A DNA stretch of 64,000 bases from assembly GCA_963693305.1 (NCBI GenBank), contig OY855914.1, forward strand, positions 24,795,472-24,859,471, in the 5' to 3' direction. This DNA comes from Meandrina meandrites. Lineage: Eukaryota > Cnidaria > Anthozoa > Scleractinia > Meandrinidae. A program made the translations under genes and the position numbers. The notes under the pieces were generated by a model. The model worked only from the letters and a program-made list of their open reading frames with translations, ran no database searches and was not told where the DNA came from. This document shows, piece after piece, positions 10,359-22,157 of the stretch (its first letter is position 1; every line of letters starts with the position of its first letter).

Positions 10359-11121
10359 AAGAATTCCTGCGATTACAGTGTAAAGTAACAAAAACAGCAT
10401 TGATTTCCATTTACGTTTACAGTCGAAGCTCTCTTAACGGACACTCTCGTAAGCGGACAGCTCTACTTACGGCCGCCTTGTTTGAAACCCCGTTTTAACT
10501 CCCATACAAACTTTACGTTTATTATCTGTTAATTAAAAGCATAACATTTCTATTTCTCTCAAGCAGCTAAGTAACAGTTTTTATTTTGATTTTAAAGGTT
10601 TTTTCCAAAGATCTCGTAAGAATCGAACGGGTGAAATACGCGAAGTTTTAAGTTAAAATAGGCTGAGTGAGTTGGTTGGGGTGGGAGGGGAGGGGAGGGG
10701 GGGGGGGGGGGGGTAAGGGAGTGGAAGGGGAGGGAACAGTTCCAAAACTAGCTCTAACTTTTCGTTTGTCCAAAACCGTACCGGATCAAAACTGGGTAAG
10801 TGATAGGAATAACAGGTCCCGGTGGAACCGAAAAGCCTATCCAGGTCGATTTCTCATTGGTTCGGATCGGTGTCAATCGCTTCTTTTAAAGAAAACGCTT
10901 CTTTTGGTGGGGTTGGGTGGGGCGGGTCAGAGAGGGGGCTTTACTACTATGATCGGGCTGCTTCAATGTAAAGTGTACCGGATCTGGGCGCGGATCCACG
11001 TACTATAATCGTGTCAAATGTGAAAACAAGCCCAATGATAAATGTCTGAAGAAGTAGGAGAGAGAGAAAACGCAATCTCGAGCTACAGACGAGTACCAGT
11101 CCCTATGCTAATATGTTTCTT
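10359..11121. other. Downstream non-coding DNA of copy 1
   Basis: No gene is seen. A segment at about 10435-10510, absent from unit 2, lies between two copies of TTTACGTTTA and begins CAGTCGAAGCTC. A G-homopolymer lies at about 10698-10713. CCAGG at 10841-10845 and TAAAGT at 10969-10974 are the empty sites of two elements inserted in unit 2. Confidence 0.55.
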
Positions 11122-11264
11122 TGTGCGAGAGAAGATTGGTTACGAGGTGGGCGGAGGAACGCCGGGAATCACGGGAAGACGCAAAGGATTCTGTCCCTTG
11201 GTCTCTTCCCGTGACTTCTCGCGCGCCTTCATCCACTCTAGTTTTCAGTTCTCTCTCGCACCAA
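11122..11264. repeat. Fold-back repeat, unit 1
   Basis: Inverted arms: GTGCGAGAGAA at the left against TTCTCTCTCGCAC at the right, and an inner pair CACGGGAAGAC and TCTTCCCGTG. The same structure is at 23781-23919. It gives rise to similar short open frames in both units, which I do not regard as genes. Confidence 0.65.
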
Positions 11265-13106
11265 AAACATGCAAATAGTGACTGGGCACAAGTCTGCTTT
11301 TTGAGTTGCGAGAAATGTGTATTGTAATCTTTATGATTAAGAAAAGACACAACTGGACACATTACCATAAAGTCCAACATAATAAACTGATTAATCATGT
11401 AGTTATTATAGGAAAAAAACTACTTCATTGTTGTCGATGTAAGATTGTTAAGCGGAGCTTGACCCCAGGAGGGAACTCCAATATGAAATGGTCGGGTATG
11501 CTTGTTGCCTTGCTTAGAGGTGTGAATTACGGACTTTGTTTTCAATTAGCAAATATACTTCCCTTGGAGGTTTTGATCAGGGTTGCATGTGAAGAAATGA
11601 AAAAATGACGCTGTCACACTGTGCTTGGAGTCTTGACCAATCAGGTTTGAAAATGATGGGTGCTTACCATTTAGCCAAAAAAATCCGGGAAGTTTCGGTT
11701 GAAAGTCAAATGGAACAGTAATCTCCCGTAAAATCCATTCGGAAATCGTGGACTACCTCAAGAGGTACTCATCTTTTTCCGTTCGGAACGGAACATCGGA
11801 AATTTACATTCACACGGTTTCCTAGTGCAAGTCTCTCATCAACGGAAAACAATAACAGGAAACCGGACTGGAAATGGTAAGCAGCATCTCTTTCCATTGC
11901 ATGCTTTGCTGATTTTGTGAAAATTCTTACAATTTTTCAATAGTCATCCCAACCGCTTCCTTGCGACAAATTGTAAGCACCCGGTATCTTTTAGGAATCA
12001 AGAAAGCTTGAGCCTCGCCCAGATTGATCTCCTTTAGAGGTTTAAATCAGATTTTTCCGACGAGCATTCCCATCCCTTTCATATGGTAGCTCCCCATCCA
12101 AGAAGCTTGCCGCTACTAAAAACTAAACTTTGAGCTACAAACAAAATAGAACTAATTACGGCCCGGAAAAGCAAACTAGATTCTATACATTACAAAAAGT
12201 CGCAACCGTTATTGAGCATAGTATTGTTGCACCTACTTTAAAGAGTGTAAAATTTTGATTTTTAATTCCTCAAAATTAAATATAGGCGAATATCGATATT
12301 AAATCAAAATTGTATTTTCTATCTGTAAGCTAAGGTTTTTGTTGTCAATAATTTGTTGTGAATGTTCATAGCATATAGATACAGTGGTAATTAAAAAGTG
12401 TAATGAAGAGCCAATAAAAATGTGAAAGAGAAAAGTTGTTGTAGCGCTGATACTTAATATTATTTCTTTTCTTTTTTAATGCATCACCGTCGCAAGTTTC
12501 ATACATCAGTTAAATACCGTAGAATTCCTAAAGTACCGATCCCCGTTATCTTTCGGATTCTGCTGGCCAAAGTCTAGTGTCGCTTTTTCGCGAAGCTGCT
12601 TCTTTCGCTTGTTCGTTAAATTTATTTTCGGAGGTTAAAATAAAATGGACCGAAGCTCGTTTCTAATTGGCTGAGCGCGTTGCACTTGGTTGGCTTCTTG
12701 ACGGCGGGATTTTGAGCAGAATTTTCAATGACAGCGCTCGTTGTATGTCGCTTCTGAATTTGGTTTCAGTTTCCCGTTATTTGATGAAAAAGGAATGGAA
12801 ACCTGGAAACCGGGTGAAACAATTTCTGAAAACAAGCGTGACATTAATTCTTAATTTTACTCGGCCCCATGCGATTACCTATACCAATACACAAAAACCA
12901 TTTAAGAACAAGAAAATGTGAAATAAAAACTCATTTGTAAGCAAGTTTGTCAAGTAATGGATTTATAGTTATAGCAACGTTTTGACTTCTTTATATATTT
13001 CAGCATGGCACAATTATGTTAAATAAAGAGCCCTTTGAAATAGAATATTTTATTTTCGCGAGTATTTTATTTTCATTATTTTCTTGCATCGTTAAAAGCT
13101 CACAAA
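11265..13106. other. End of unit 1 and unique spacer
   Basis: 11640-11890 is a repeat bounded by GCTTACCATTT-like inverted ends, also in unit 2. Similarity to unit 2 ends near 12576. 12577-13106 has no counterpart elsewhere in the window. An open frame at 12667-12921 has no recognisable domain. Confidence 0.45.
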
Positions 13107-13390
13107 ATTAACCACCGAAAGTAAATGTAAATTGGTATTACTCACAAATGTTTTATTGCTTATTTATTTATTGGAAGCGACTCATGGAATTTCGCGAATA
13201 TTGTCTACTCGGCAATTTTACGCCATTTTCACGAATTTTACAACATGACGTTACATGGGACTGTAATATGAACACTTTTAGTTTTGCGCCAGTTCTTCAC
13301 CCAGGTTCCCTCCGCATAGCATTATGCTCTCTTTTGCAATCTTTCTCTTTCCACATCCCCCTCTCCCCCCTCCCACACACAAACACACGT
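13107..13390 (+). repeat. Third, diverged copy of the duplication-unit start
   Basis: The sequence runs from ACCACCGAAAGTAAATG through a TTTTCACGAATTTTACAAC motif to the C-rich ACACAC tract. It matches 1779-2100 and 14250-14570 in order, but with more changes and a different central part. It stops where the 20-bp minisatellite begins. Confidence 0.8.
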
Positions 13391-13395
13391 TTGCC

Positions 13396-14190
13396 TACGT
13401 TTAAGTTCGTTTTCCTACCTTTAACGGCGTTTAACTACGTTTAACTTCGTTTTCCTACGTTTAACTTCGTTTTCCTACGTTTAACTTCGTTTTCCTACGT
13501 CTAACTTAGTTTTCCTACGTTTAACTTCGTTTTCCTACGTTTAACATCGTTTTCCTACGTCTAACTTGGTTTTCCTACGTTTAACTTCGTTTTCCTACGT
13601 TTAACTTCGTTTTCCTACGTTTAACTTCGTTTCCCTACGTTTAACTTCGTTTGCCTACGCCTATTTTCGTTTGCCTACGTTTAACTTCGTTTTCTTACGT
13701 TTAACTTCGTTTCCCTACGTTTAACTTCGTTTGCCTACGTCTAACTTCGTTTGCCTACGTCTAACTTCGTTTTCCTACGTTTAACTTCGTTTACCTACGT
13801 TAAGTTCGTTTGCCTACCTTTAACTTCGTTTGCCTAGGTTTAACTTCGTTTGCCTAGGTTTAACTTCATTTTGCCGACGTTTAACTTCGTTTACCTACGT
13901 TTAACTTCGTTTGCCTACGTTTAACTTCGTTTGCCTACGTTTGATTTCGTTTGCCTACGTTTAACTTCGTTTGCCTACGTTTAACTTCGTTTGCCTGCGT
14001 TTCACTTCGTTTGCTTACGTTTAACTTCGTTTGCCTACGTTTAACTTCGTTTGCCTACGTTTAACTTCGTTTGCCTACGTTCAACTTCGTTTGCCTACGT
14101 TTGATTTCGTTTGCCTACGTTTAACTTCATTTACCTACGTTTAACTTCGTTTGCCTACTTTTATCATTTTTTGCCTACGTTTAGCCCCCG
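13396..14190 (+). repeat. 20-bp minisatellite (GTTTAACTTCGTTTGCCTAC)n, array 1
   Basis: About 39 units of 20 bp with scattered substitutions (mainly GCC to TCC) and occasional one-base indels. It lies exactly between the third boundary fragment and the start of unit 2. Confidence 0.95.
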
Positions 14191-14569
14191 TTTGGGTAAG
14201 GAAGAGAAGGCGGCTGACACACTTCAGACTATATGAAATTGAAACAAACCAAATTAACCTCCGAAAGTAAAATGTGATTTGGTATTACGCACGTTTCTCT
14301 AAAATATAAATAAAGAACCAAGACAGTAGTGATGACAGCCAAATTTTTTTGTTTTTGCTCAAAACTTGTCCGTAGGAGAAATACACTCAACAATTTTAAG
14401 CGATTTTCACGAATCGTACAACATTACTTATATGGGACTGTAAAACGAACACTTTTAGTTTTACACTAGCTTCTCCACCCGGGTTCCCTCGACCATATGG
14501 CGCTCACGCTCTCTTTTGCCCTCGTTCCCTTTCCATTCCCCCCCCCCCCCCCACACACACACAGCTTCG

Positions 14570-15458
14570 CCACCACTTAGTTTCTTCATCCGGGTATTCC
14601 CCCCCCCCCCCCCCCGCATCGTGTTTACGCCCTCTTTCTCTTTTTCTCCTTCCACATCTCCCACTCCACCCACTCCCGCCACCATACCCCCTCCCTCAAA
14701 CACACACACATCTTTGCCACCACCTCCACCCATGACCACAAGCTTTTCTCACACAGGCTTTTCAAAACTAAAATACTATTAAACAACGTTAGTTTTTGAT
14801 GATCTTGGTATCTTCTTTATTGATGCGAACACGAGGATGAGGTAAGATATCAAGCACGAAAGTGAATCGGTGCGTCATCACATTTCCAAACACCGAGAAG
14901 AGAGTTGAAAATAAGACGCGCAGCGGAATATTTTTGACGAACTACGAGGAGTTTGGAAATATGAAACACTGTCTGGAGTGTTTTTTATACCTTCTCAATA
15001 GAAACTGAAACTAAGGATTAGATGGAGAAATAAAATCATAAAAATCATGCTAATTATGATAAGATTTCTAAACTACAATCACAGATCACAGTTGTATATG
15101 GTGAGTTTGAGAATCAGATTTCTAATTTGAATCTTAGTGCTGTTAGTCTGTGTACAGCCGCTGACTCCTCAAGATGCAGAGGGCGGGCGTCTGTGCTTCG
15201 ACGTTGATAATCGTGTTCAAGGCCACGTGATTTTTCACGGAGCGAGTTGAAAATGTCCTGATTAGTTGATCGATTGTTTACGGCGGTTTAATAAAGTGTC
15301 ACGTTTCCAAATGGCTAAACCAAATGACTTATGTTTTATCGGTCGTACTGGGAAATATCTGGAAACTTCCTACATTTTTGTTAGTGAACTTACATTTAAT
15401 TTTAGTTTAGAAGCCCGTTTAGTGAAATTAAACAGCATTTTATAGCTACGAAAGTATT
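14570..15458. other. Non-coding 5' part of unit 2
   Basis: No gene. It matches 2100-2960. C-homopolymers at 14540-14551 and 14600-14616 and short CA runs create false open frames. Confidence 0.45.
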
Positions 15459-15570
15459 GGTTTAAACCCAAAGGCATGGTACACTTAGTATGGATTGGAG
15501 GGACAGGCGTCCTCCAATCCATACTAAGCTCTCTTATTTTAAAAGTGTACCATGCCTTTGTGTTTAAACC
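15459..15570. mobile_element. Nested fold-back element in unit 2 only
   Basis: Outer arms 15459-15486 and 15543-15570 (GGTTTAAACCCAAAGGCATG and its near-exact reverse complement, 27 of 28) enclose a second inverted pair (CTTAGTATGGATTGGAGG and its reverse complement) with a short loop. It lies near where unit 1 has the SINE. It is predicted to form a strong hairpin. Confidence 0.75.
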
Positions 15571-18059
15571 AATAACCATGAAATTTGGTGAATTTACTAA
15601 TTTTTGGATGCTCTTTCAGATGACGTGTCCCATTTTGAATTCAATCGATATTGAATGTTCGCACTAAGAAAAAATATGTTCGTACCCAGTCCCCTGCTCG
15701 TTTAGAACATGGCCAATGGAGCACTGATATGGTTTTAATATTAATGCATGCATACATAATTTATGCGAGGAACACGATTATCAACGGTAACACACAGGCT
15801 CCTCTCTCCGAATTTTGTTGAGGTGAACAGGAGGCCGTACACGGGATAAATCCTGTGAGAATCTATGTCGCTTTCTATACTAATTAATCAACATCGGTAT
15901 TTCTACCTTGTAACTGCTTGAGTTGGCAACACATGTGTTTCCCGCATGACGTCACGTGACAACCTGTTTTCTCGGAATATCCTGAAACACGTGGATCATA
16001 GATAGCCTCATTCATTTTCCTACGAAATTGAAATATGAAAAATGACAGTTTGTAGTTCCAATAGAAAAGCGTTTTCAAACGTTACTCTTTATCTGCCCCT
16101 AAAAATGCCATTGCGACTTTCATTTCTTTTATGATCAGTTGAACCAAAATAAATATTGAACATGTAATGTTTTGGTTGTAAGCTGGTCGGAGTTCCCGTT
16201 GTCTTTTTGCTTAGGGTCTCTGTTTCGATAATAATAATTAAAATAAAAACGTGTTGTTTCGAGTAATTTCGTGGCAGTAAGAAACTTTGTAATCGCTTTT
16301 TCGCTTCCTTACCAAGAATCAGGCCGGTTCTGAATAGGGTTTAACTGATAGCTGCATGAGAATTGGTCATAATTTTTATTATACAAAAAAAAAACAACTG
16401 ATAGCTGAGATTTGAGATCTGCAAAATTTACTGCATGGATAGCTGACAAATCGTGGAACATTTTATCTGATAACAGAGATTCCAACACGCCTTGCGAAAC
16501 CCTTCAAGAGTACTCACTTGTGATATTTGTTGTACTTCCCTCTTTTGTTTTTATTTGAAACCAACTGTCATTTACCTGAAATTCTTTCATGTTTGTTTGA
16601 AGCCGTCGACGTTTGCCAAAATTATCACCCGCGACAAATATTACAAATTTCGCTTCTTGCTTTATATACAGCCCGGGTATGTTCTTCTGCTTAATTATTT
16701 TCTTCTTGAGAGAGACAGCCCAAACTACAAAACGAGAGCAGATTATGTTTACATATTCGACACCAACTAATCTCTGAACCATTAACAAACTCCTTCAATG
16801 TGTTTATCCGTCGACACAATCACTCCAAACTTTGCACGATGCTGGATAAAAAAGGCATTCTCAAAATTCTGTTTTTTTTTTTAATTTTTGAAACTGAAAC
16901 ATCTGAAATGAAATCTAACTCGATAATTTTATTTTCTAATTTCTCAAAGAACGTCTGACGTTGCGTTTCACGGGCATCCGGTTTTTGTTTCCAAAGCTTA
17001 CAGTATTAAATAAGCTTGACAGTAAAGTTTACTCCATATACAAGAAATACAAGCCAAGGAATTCGTGTCTGGTCTTTATCAGTCTTTTATTTTAACTGAC
17101 GTTGGTGTGGTGAGTAAAAGTTGTATGCTTTTTATAGTGTCTACCAGTTTAATTACAGCGTAATGTCTTTGTTTAGCCATGAGATATAAACATGAAACTA
17201 TCCCTTCTTGCTTTTGTAAGTTACAAGTGAAATGTGTAAACGTAGTTTAAGAGAATATCGTGGTAATAGCTTATTCACTATGTGACCAGTGAATGGTCAC
17301 TTATCCCGTGTTTAAAGCAGCCTTGTCGTCATATTTCAAGTCTTTTTCTGATTTTCAAAAATTTCTTTGAAATTGAAGAAAACTTAAAAAACTATTTTGG
17401 TACAAAACACCATAACAATGTATCAAAAAACATGCCTTGTCACTGCGCTATTCTGAATAATGTAATAAAACAATCACGTTCTACGACTCTACTCTGTAAG
17501 GGGAAGAACGTTAATAGGTTCGCGAATCGACTGATTTTTCCTTGAAAAGGCGCACGGATTGCGGACGATAACAACAAACAGAGTGGAATCAATTCGCGGA
17601 TTTCCAAAATACGACGGATCAGCTGAGAATTTCGCTCAGATTCCGAACTCTTTCTGTCTTGACATTGGGTTCAGGCATACTTAAAAAAAATTCGGACCTC
17701 TGTTGGCATTGTTCGGCCTTGGTCACGTTTTGTCCATTTTGCTTTCTGACGATACTCGTGTTACATCGGAATCAGTGACGCATAAACGAGACAGACAATT
17801 GCAAGCAGTGACATCAAAATTCTTGACAAATTACCATATACTGAGAAAACATCTGTAACACTTCCGTGCAGTGAAATTTTACATGCAACAGAAGGTTTTC
17901 AACTTATGCGGATCCGGATTTGAGCTAGTGAAAATAGAGACGCGGATTTGGCCAAAAATGTATATATAGTTCGGATCGACGGATTTCTGTATCCCTATTG
18001 AAACCCCTTCTCTGTTTATTTTTTAGTTACGTTGAAACTTATACATTGAAGAAGGCGTC
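15571..18059 (+). other. Non-coding upstream region and leader of TPR-CHAT copy 2
   Basis: No supported gene. It matches 3460-6003. The polypyrimidine tract ending TTTTAG near 18026 and the in-frame TGA before the ATG are conserved with copy 1. Confidence 0.45.
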
Positions 18060-21000
18060 ATGAACATCATAGACGAAATCATAGAAGCCATCGGTATAGC
18101 CTTAGTTGTTGCCACTTTCCTTCTCAACACCGGTCGTGCACTGAAAGCCATCGAGTTATGCAAGGAAAGCTTGATTATGCTAAACAATATAGCGCCGAGT
18201 ATAACACAGCAATTTAAAAAATTAGTTTACATATTTTACGGAAAAATCTACTATAGAATGTTTAAAGCGTACAGCCTTATCCACGATAACACAAGTGCGA
18301 TAACATATGGCAAAAAACTTCTCGCCATTTACTGTGAGTGTGGTGACACAGTCTCCGAAGGGAATCTTAGCATAATCCTGGCGCAAACATATCTGACTCA
18401 ATGTAAGTATGCTGAGGCAAAAGAACTTACTGAAAGAGCAATCACTATCATGAGAGAAACTGGGAATAAAAGAGGAGAAGCAATCGCATATAGTACCCTA
18501 GGAAATGTGTTTAAATCTCTTGGTGATTATGTCAAGGCTAAAGAATATTGCGAGAAAGCACTTGCGATCAGCATGGAAATTGGTGACAGAGCAGGAATAG
18601 CAGCAAGTTACGGAAACCTAGCAACTGTGTTTAAATCTCTCGGTGACTATGTCAAGGCTGAAGAATACCTCGAGAAAGCACTTGCGATCAACATGGAAAT
18701 TGGCCACAGAGCAGTAATAGCAGCAAGTTATGGAAGCCTAGGAACTCTGTTTGAATCTCTCGGTGACTATGTCAAGGCAAAAGAATATGTCGAGAAAGAA
18801 CTTGCGATCAGCATGGAAATTGGTGACAGAGCAGGAATAGCAGCAACTTACGGAAACCTAGGAACTGTGTTTAAATCTCTCGGTGACTATGTCAAGGCTA
18901 AAGAATATCTGGAGAAAGCACTTGCGATCAACATGGAAGTTGGTGACAGAGCAGGAATAGCAGCAACTTACGGAAACCTAGGAACTGTGTTGCAACGTCT
19001 CTGTGACCATGTCAAGGCTAAAGAATATTACGAGAAAGCACTTGCGATCAGCATGGAAATTGGTCACAGAGCAGGAATAGCAGCAAGTTACGGAAACCTA
19101 GCAACTGTGCTTAAATATCTCGGTGACTATGTCAAGGCTAAAGAATATCTCGAGAAAGCATTAGCGATCAACATGAAAATTGGTAACAGAGCAGGAATAA
19201 AAGAAAATTATGCAAACCTAGGAACTGTGTTTAAATCTCTAGGTGGCTATGTCAAAGCTAAAGAATATCTCGAGAAAGCACTTGCGATCAGCATGGAAAT
19301 TGGTGACACGGCAAGAACGCCAGCAAATTATGCAAACCTAGCAACTGTGTTTAAATCTCTCGGTGACTATGTCAAGGCTAAAGAATATTTCGAGAAAGCA
19401 CTTGCGATCAGCATGGAAATTGGTGACAGAGCAGTAATAGCAGCAAGTTACGGAAACCTAGCAACTTTGTTTAAATCTCTCGGTGACTATCTCAAGGCTA
19501 AAGAACACCTCGAGAAAGCACTTGCGATCAGCATGGAAATTGACGACAGAGAAGAATTAGCAGCAAATTGCGGAAACCTAGGAACTGTGTTTATATCTCT
19601 CGGTGACTATGTCAAGGCTAAAGAACACCTCGAGAAAGCACTTGCGATCAACATGGAAATTGACGACAGAGAAGGAATAGCAGCAAATTGCGGAAACCTA
19701 GGAACTGTGTTTCAATCTCTCGGTGACTATCTCAAGGCTAAAGAATACCTCGAGAAAGCACTTGCGATCAGCATGGAAATTGGTCACAGAGCAGGAATAG
19801 CAGCAACTTACGGAAACCTAGCAACTGTGTTTATATCTCTCGGTGACTATGTCAAGGCTAAAGAATATCTCGAGAAAGCACTTGCGATCAACATGGAAAT
19901 TGGTGACAGAGCAGGAATAGCAGGAAATTACGGAAACCTAGGAAATGTGTTGCAACGTCTCGGTGACCGTGTCAAGGCTAAAGAATATTTCGAGAAATCA
20001 CTTGCGATCAACATGGAAATTGGCGACAGAGCAAGAATAGCACTAAATTACGGACACCTAGGAACTGTGTTTGAATCTCTTGGTGACTATGTCAAGGCTA
20101 AAGAATATTTCGAGAAAGCACTTGCGATCAGCATGGAAATTGACGACACAGTAGCAATAGCAGCAAGTTACGAATGCCTAGGAACTGTGTTTCTCTGTGA
20201 CTATGTCAAAGCTAAAGAATATTTCGAGAAAGCACTTGCGATCAAAAGGAAAATTGGTGACAGAGCTGGAGTAGCAGGAAGTTTAAGAGAGCTGGGAAAT
20301 GTTTATCTAGGTCTTAGAAAATATAGACAGAGTAAAGAACATCTGAAGAGAGCACTCGCGATCACAATTAACATTGGTGACAGAGCCTTAGAAGCATCAC
20401 TTTACACAAGCCTTGGAGATCTAGATCAATCTCTTGGGGATAATTTCAAGGCTAAAATGTTCTATGAAAAGGCACTTGCAGTCGCAGTTGAAATTGGTGA
20501 CAAAGTTCTTGAAGCGGGCAGCTACTTACGACTAGGAGTGGCGCTTTACTCGCTCGATGATTACGTCTCAGCCGAAGAATACCTTGAGAAGGCACTTTCA
20601 ATAAGTAAAGATGTGGGTGAGGGTGAGTTTGTATGTTACTGTTATCTTACACTGACGAAGCTATCGCAAGAAAAGTACCAGGAAACTTATTGCTGCCTCT
20701 TACGAAGTATTGAAAAATGCGAAGAAATGCGAGGTTTTAATACGGACAACGATGAAATCAACATATCTTTCGCGGACAAGCATGATTTCCCCTACAAGTC
20801 CCTCAGTGCATTGTTTTCTGCAGCAAGAACTCCTATCTATGCTCTGTATGTTGCAGAGCTGGGACGGGCTAGAGCCCTAGCAGACCTGATGGCAACTCAG
20901 TACTCCGCTGAAACACACATATCAGCTGACCCGCAATCATGGATTGGCATTGAAAATGTCATGACGAAACAAGCCAACTGCACTTGTCTGTACATTTCTT

Positions 21001-22157
21001 ATCATGCTCAAGCAGTATTTTTGTGGATTCTGAAGACAAGCGGAGTCATTTCTTTCCGGGAAATGAAAGTGGATAAAAATACTCTTTACAAGACACTAGC
21101 ACAGCCAGCTAAAGATTTGAATGAATTTTTTGCTATCATGGCTAAAAGTTTTCGCAGCTTTGGTATTTTACCGGAAGAGGTTTGCGAAGATCGATCTTTA
21201 AATGACATCGAGCCGGCTGAAACTGATTCTTCTCAGGAGGAGAGCCACGCAGCTTTGCGACAGGGAGAGGATGAAGAAAACGCCGAACCGAGTTTAACTT
21301 TGTTTCACAAAATACTCATCAATCCTGTGTCCGACTTACTTGACGAGCCTGAAATCATCATTGTTCCCGATCGCAACTTGTTTCGTGTTCCATTTGCAGC
21401 TTTACTCGATAAAAATGGAAAGTATTTATCGGAGACTTTCAGGATTCGCATCGTTCCTTCACTGACCACTCTCAAGCTCATTCAGGACAGTCCGGCAGAC
21501 TATCACAGACAGACTGGTGCTCTGATAGTGGGTGATCCTGATGTTGGTCATGTGATTTTCAAGGGACGTCTCTACGAAAATTTTTATCCATTGTCTGGTG
21601 CAAGAGAGGAAGCAGAAATGATTGGGCGACTGCTGGGCGTTCAGCCTTTGTTAGGGCAGCACGCAACGAAGCAGGCGGTACTTCAAAGGATAGCTTCTGT
21701 GAGTCTGATACATTTTGCTGCACATGGTGATGCTGAAAGAGGAGAAATTGCCCTTGCCCCTCCAGGCTCCACTGCTGAGATTCCACAAGAAGACGACTAC
21801 CTTTTGAAAATGTCTGACATTTCAAAAGTTCAACTGCGAGCTAAACTGGTAGTACTGAGTTGCTGTCACAGTGGCCGTGGACAAATTAGGGCGGAGGGAG
21901 CTGTTGGAATCGCTCGTGCGTTCTTAGGATCTGGTGCACGCTCAGTATTGGTGGCACTTTGGGCCTTAGAAGACATCGCAACAAAGCAGTTCATGAGTTG
22001 TTTCTACGAGCACCTTGTTCGCGGGGAAAGCGCCAGTGAATCTCTTCACGAGGCCATGAAGTGGATGAGAGATAACGGCTTTACCAAGGTTTCCGAGTGG
22101 GCACCGTTTATGCTCATTGGTGATAACGTGACATTTGACTTCGCAAAAGAAAAGTAA
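18060..22157 (+). CDS. TPR-CHAT protein, copy 2 (TTC28-like putative cysteine protease)
   Basis: Single open frame of 1365 aa, paralogue of 6004-9753. The order is the same: helical N-terminus, one diverged TPR, then eighteen TPRs of 40 residues (copy 1 has fifteen), bridge with ELGRARALADLM, acidic linker and CHAT domain. The 116-residue excess equals three 40-residue repeats minus four residues lost at two places (GTVFLCDYV in one TPR, and GEGEFVCYCY). The dyad H1222 (HFAAHG) and C1269 (VVLSCCHSG) is intact. The CHAT region is nearly identical to copy 1, but the TPRs do not line up one to one, except two adjacent repeats (containing NVLQRLGDRVKAKEYFEKS) shared almost base for base. No frameshift or internal stop, so it is likely functional. 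Start and stop contexts match copy 1, including TAA inside a GTAAGT donor. It may be an innate-immune or cell-death sensor protease (inference). Confidence 0.92.
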   Translation: MNIIDEIIEAIGIALVVATFLLNTGRALKAIELCKESLIMLNNIAPSITQQFKKLVYIFYGKIYYRMFKAYSLIHDNTSAITYGKKLLAIYCECGDTVSEGNLSIILAQTYLTQCKYAEAKELTERAITIMRETGNKRGEAIAYSTLGNVFKSLGDYVKAKEYCEKALAISMEIGDRAGIAASYGNLATVFKSLGDYVKAEEYLEKALAINMEIGHRAVIAASYGSLGTLFESLGDYVKAKEYVEKELAISMEIGDRAGIAATYGNLGTVFKSLGDYVKAKEYLEKALAINMEVGDRAGIAATYGNLGTVLQRLCDHVKAKEYYEKALAISMEIGHRAGIAASYGNLATVLKYLGDYVKAKEYLEKALAINMKIGNRAGIKENYANLGTVFKSLGGYVKAKEYLEKALAISMEIGDTARTPANYANLATVFKSLGDYVKAKEYFEKALAISMEIGDRAVIAASYGNLATLFKSLGDYLKAKEHLEKALAISMEIDDREELAANCGNLGTVFISLGDYVKAKEHLEKALAINMEIDDREGIAANCGNLGTVFQSLGDYLKAKEYLEKALAISMEIGHRAGIAATYGNLATVFISLGDYVKAKEYLEKALAINMEIGDRAGIAGNYGNLGNVLQRLGDRVKAKEYFEKSLAINMEIGDRARIALNYGHLGTVFESLGDYVKAKEYFEKALAISMEIDDTVAIAASYECLGTVFLCDYVKAKEYFEKALAIKRKIGDRAGVAGSLRELGNVYLGLRKYRQSKEHLKRALAITINIGDRALEASLYTSLGDLDQSLGDNFKAKMFYEKALAVAVEIGDKVLEAGSYLRLGVALYSLDDYVSAEEYLEKALSISKDVGEGEFVCYCYLTLTKLSQEKYQETYCCLLRSIEKCEEMRGFNTDNDEINISFADKHDFPYKSLSALFSAARTPIYALYVAELGRARALADLMATQYSAETHISADPQSWIGIENVMTKQANCTCLYISYHAQAVFLWILKTSGVISFREMKVDKNTLYKTLAQPAKDLNEFFAIMAKSFRSFGILPEEVCEDRSLNDIEPAETDSSQEESHAALRQGEDEENAEPSLTLFHKILINPVSDLLDEPEIIIVPDRNLFRVPFAALLDKNGKYLSETFRIRIVPSLTTLKLIQDSPADYHRQTGALIVGDPDVGHVIFKGRLYENFYPLSGAREEAEMIGRLLGVQPLLGQHATKQAVLQRIASVSLIHFAAHGDAERGEIALAPPGSTAEIPQEDDYLLKMSDISKVQLRAKLVVLSCCHSGRGQIRAEGAVGIARAFLGSGARSVLVALWALEDIATKQFMSCFYEHLVRGESASESLHEAMKWMRDNGFTKVSEWAPFMLIGDNVTFDFAKEK

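Larger units (their letters stand above)
1731..12576 (+). repeat. Tandem duplication, unit 1 (about 10.8 kb)
   Basis: Sequence from the CGGCTGACACACTT motif near 1738 to CAAAGTCTAGTG near 12576 matches 14203-25423 almost throughout, in the same order and orientation. It includes upstream DNA, the whole TPR-CHAT gene, its intron and downstream DNA. Similarity stops abruptly at both ends. Differences are point changes, small indels and discrete insertions listed separately. Confidence 0.93.

Noticed and set aside
10435..10510. Short mobile insertion in unit 1 flanked by TTTACGTTTA
   Set aside because: Deletion in unit 2 between the same direct repeats explains it equally well, so no element is claimed.
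11042..11278. Small protein conserved in both duplication units (also 23700-23936)
   Set aside because: Conservation follows from the duplication. The sequence is a fold-back repeat, overlapping frames are open on both strands, and no domain is seen.
6004..22157. One of the TPR-CHAT copies being a pseudogene
   Set aside because: Both are fully open over more than 1240 codons with catalytic residues kept; length differences are whole codons or whole repeats.
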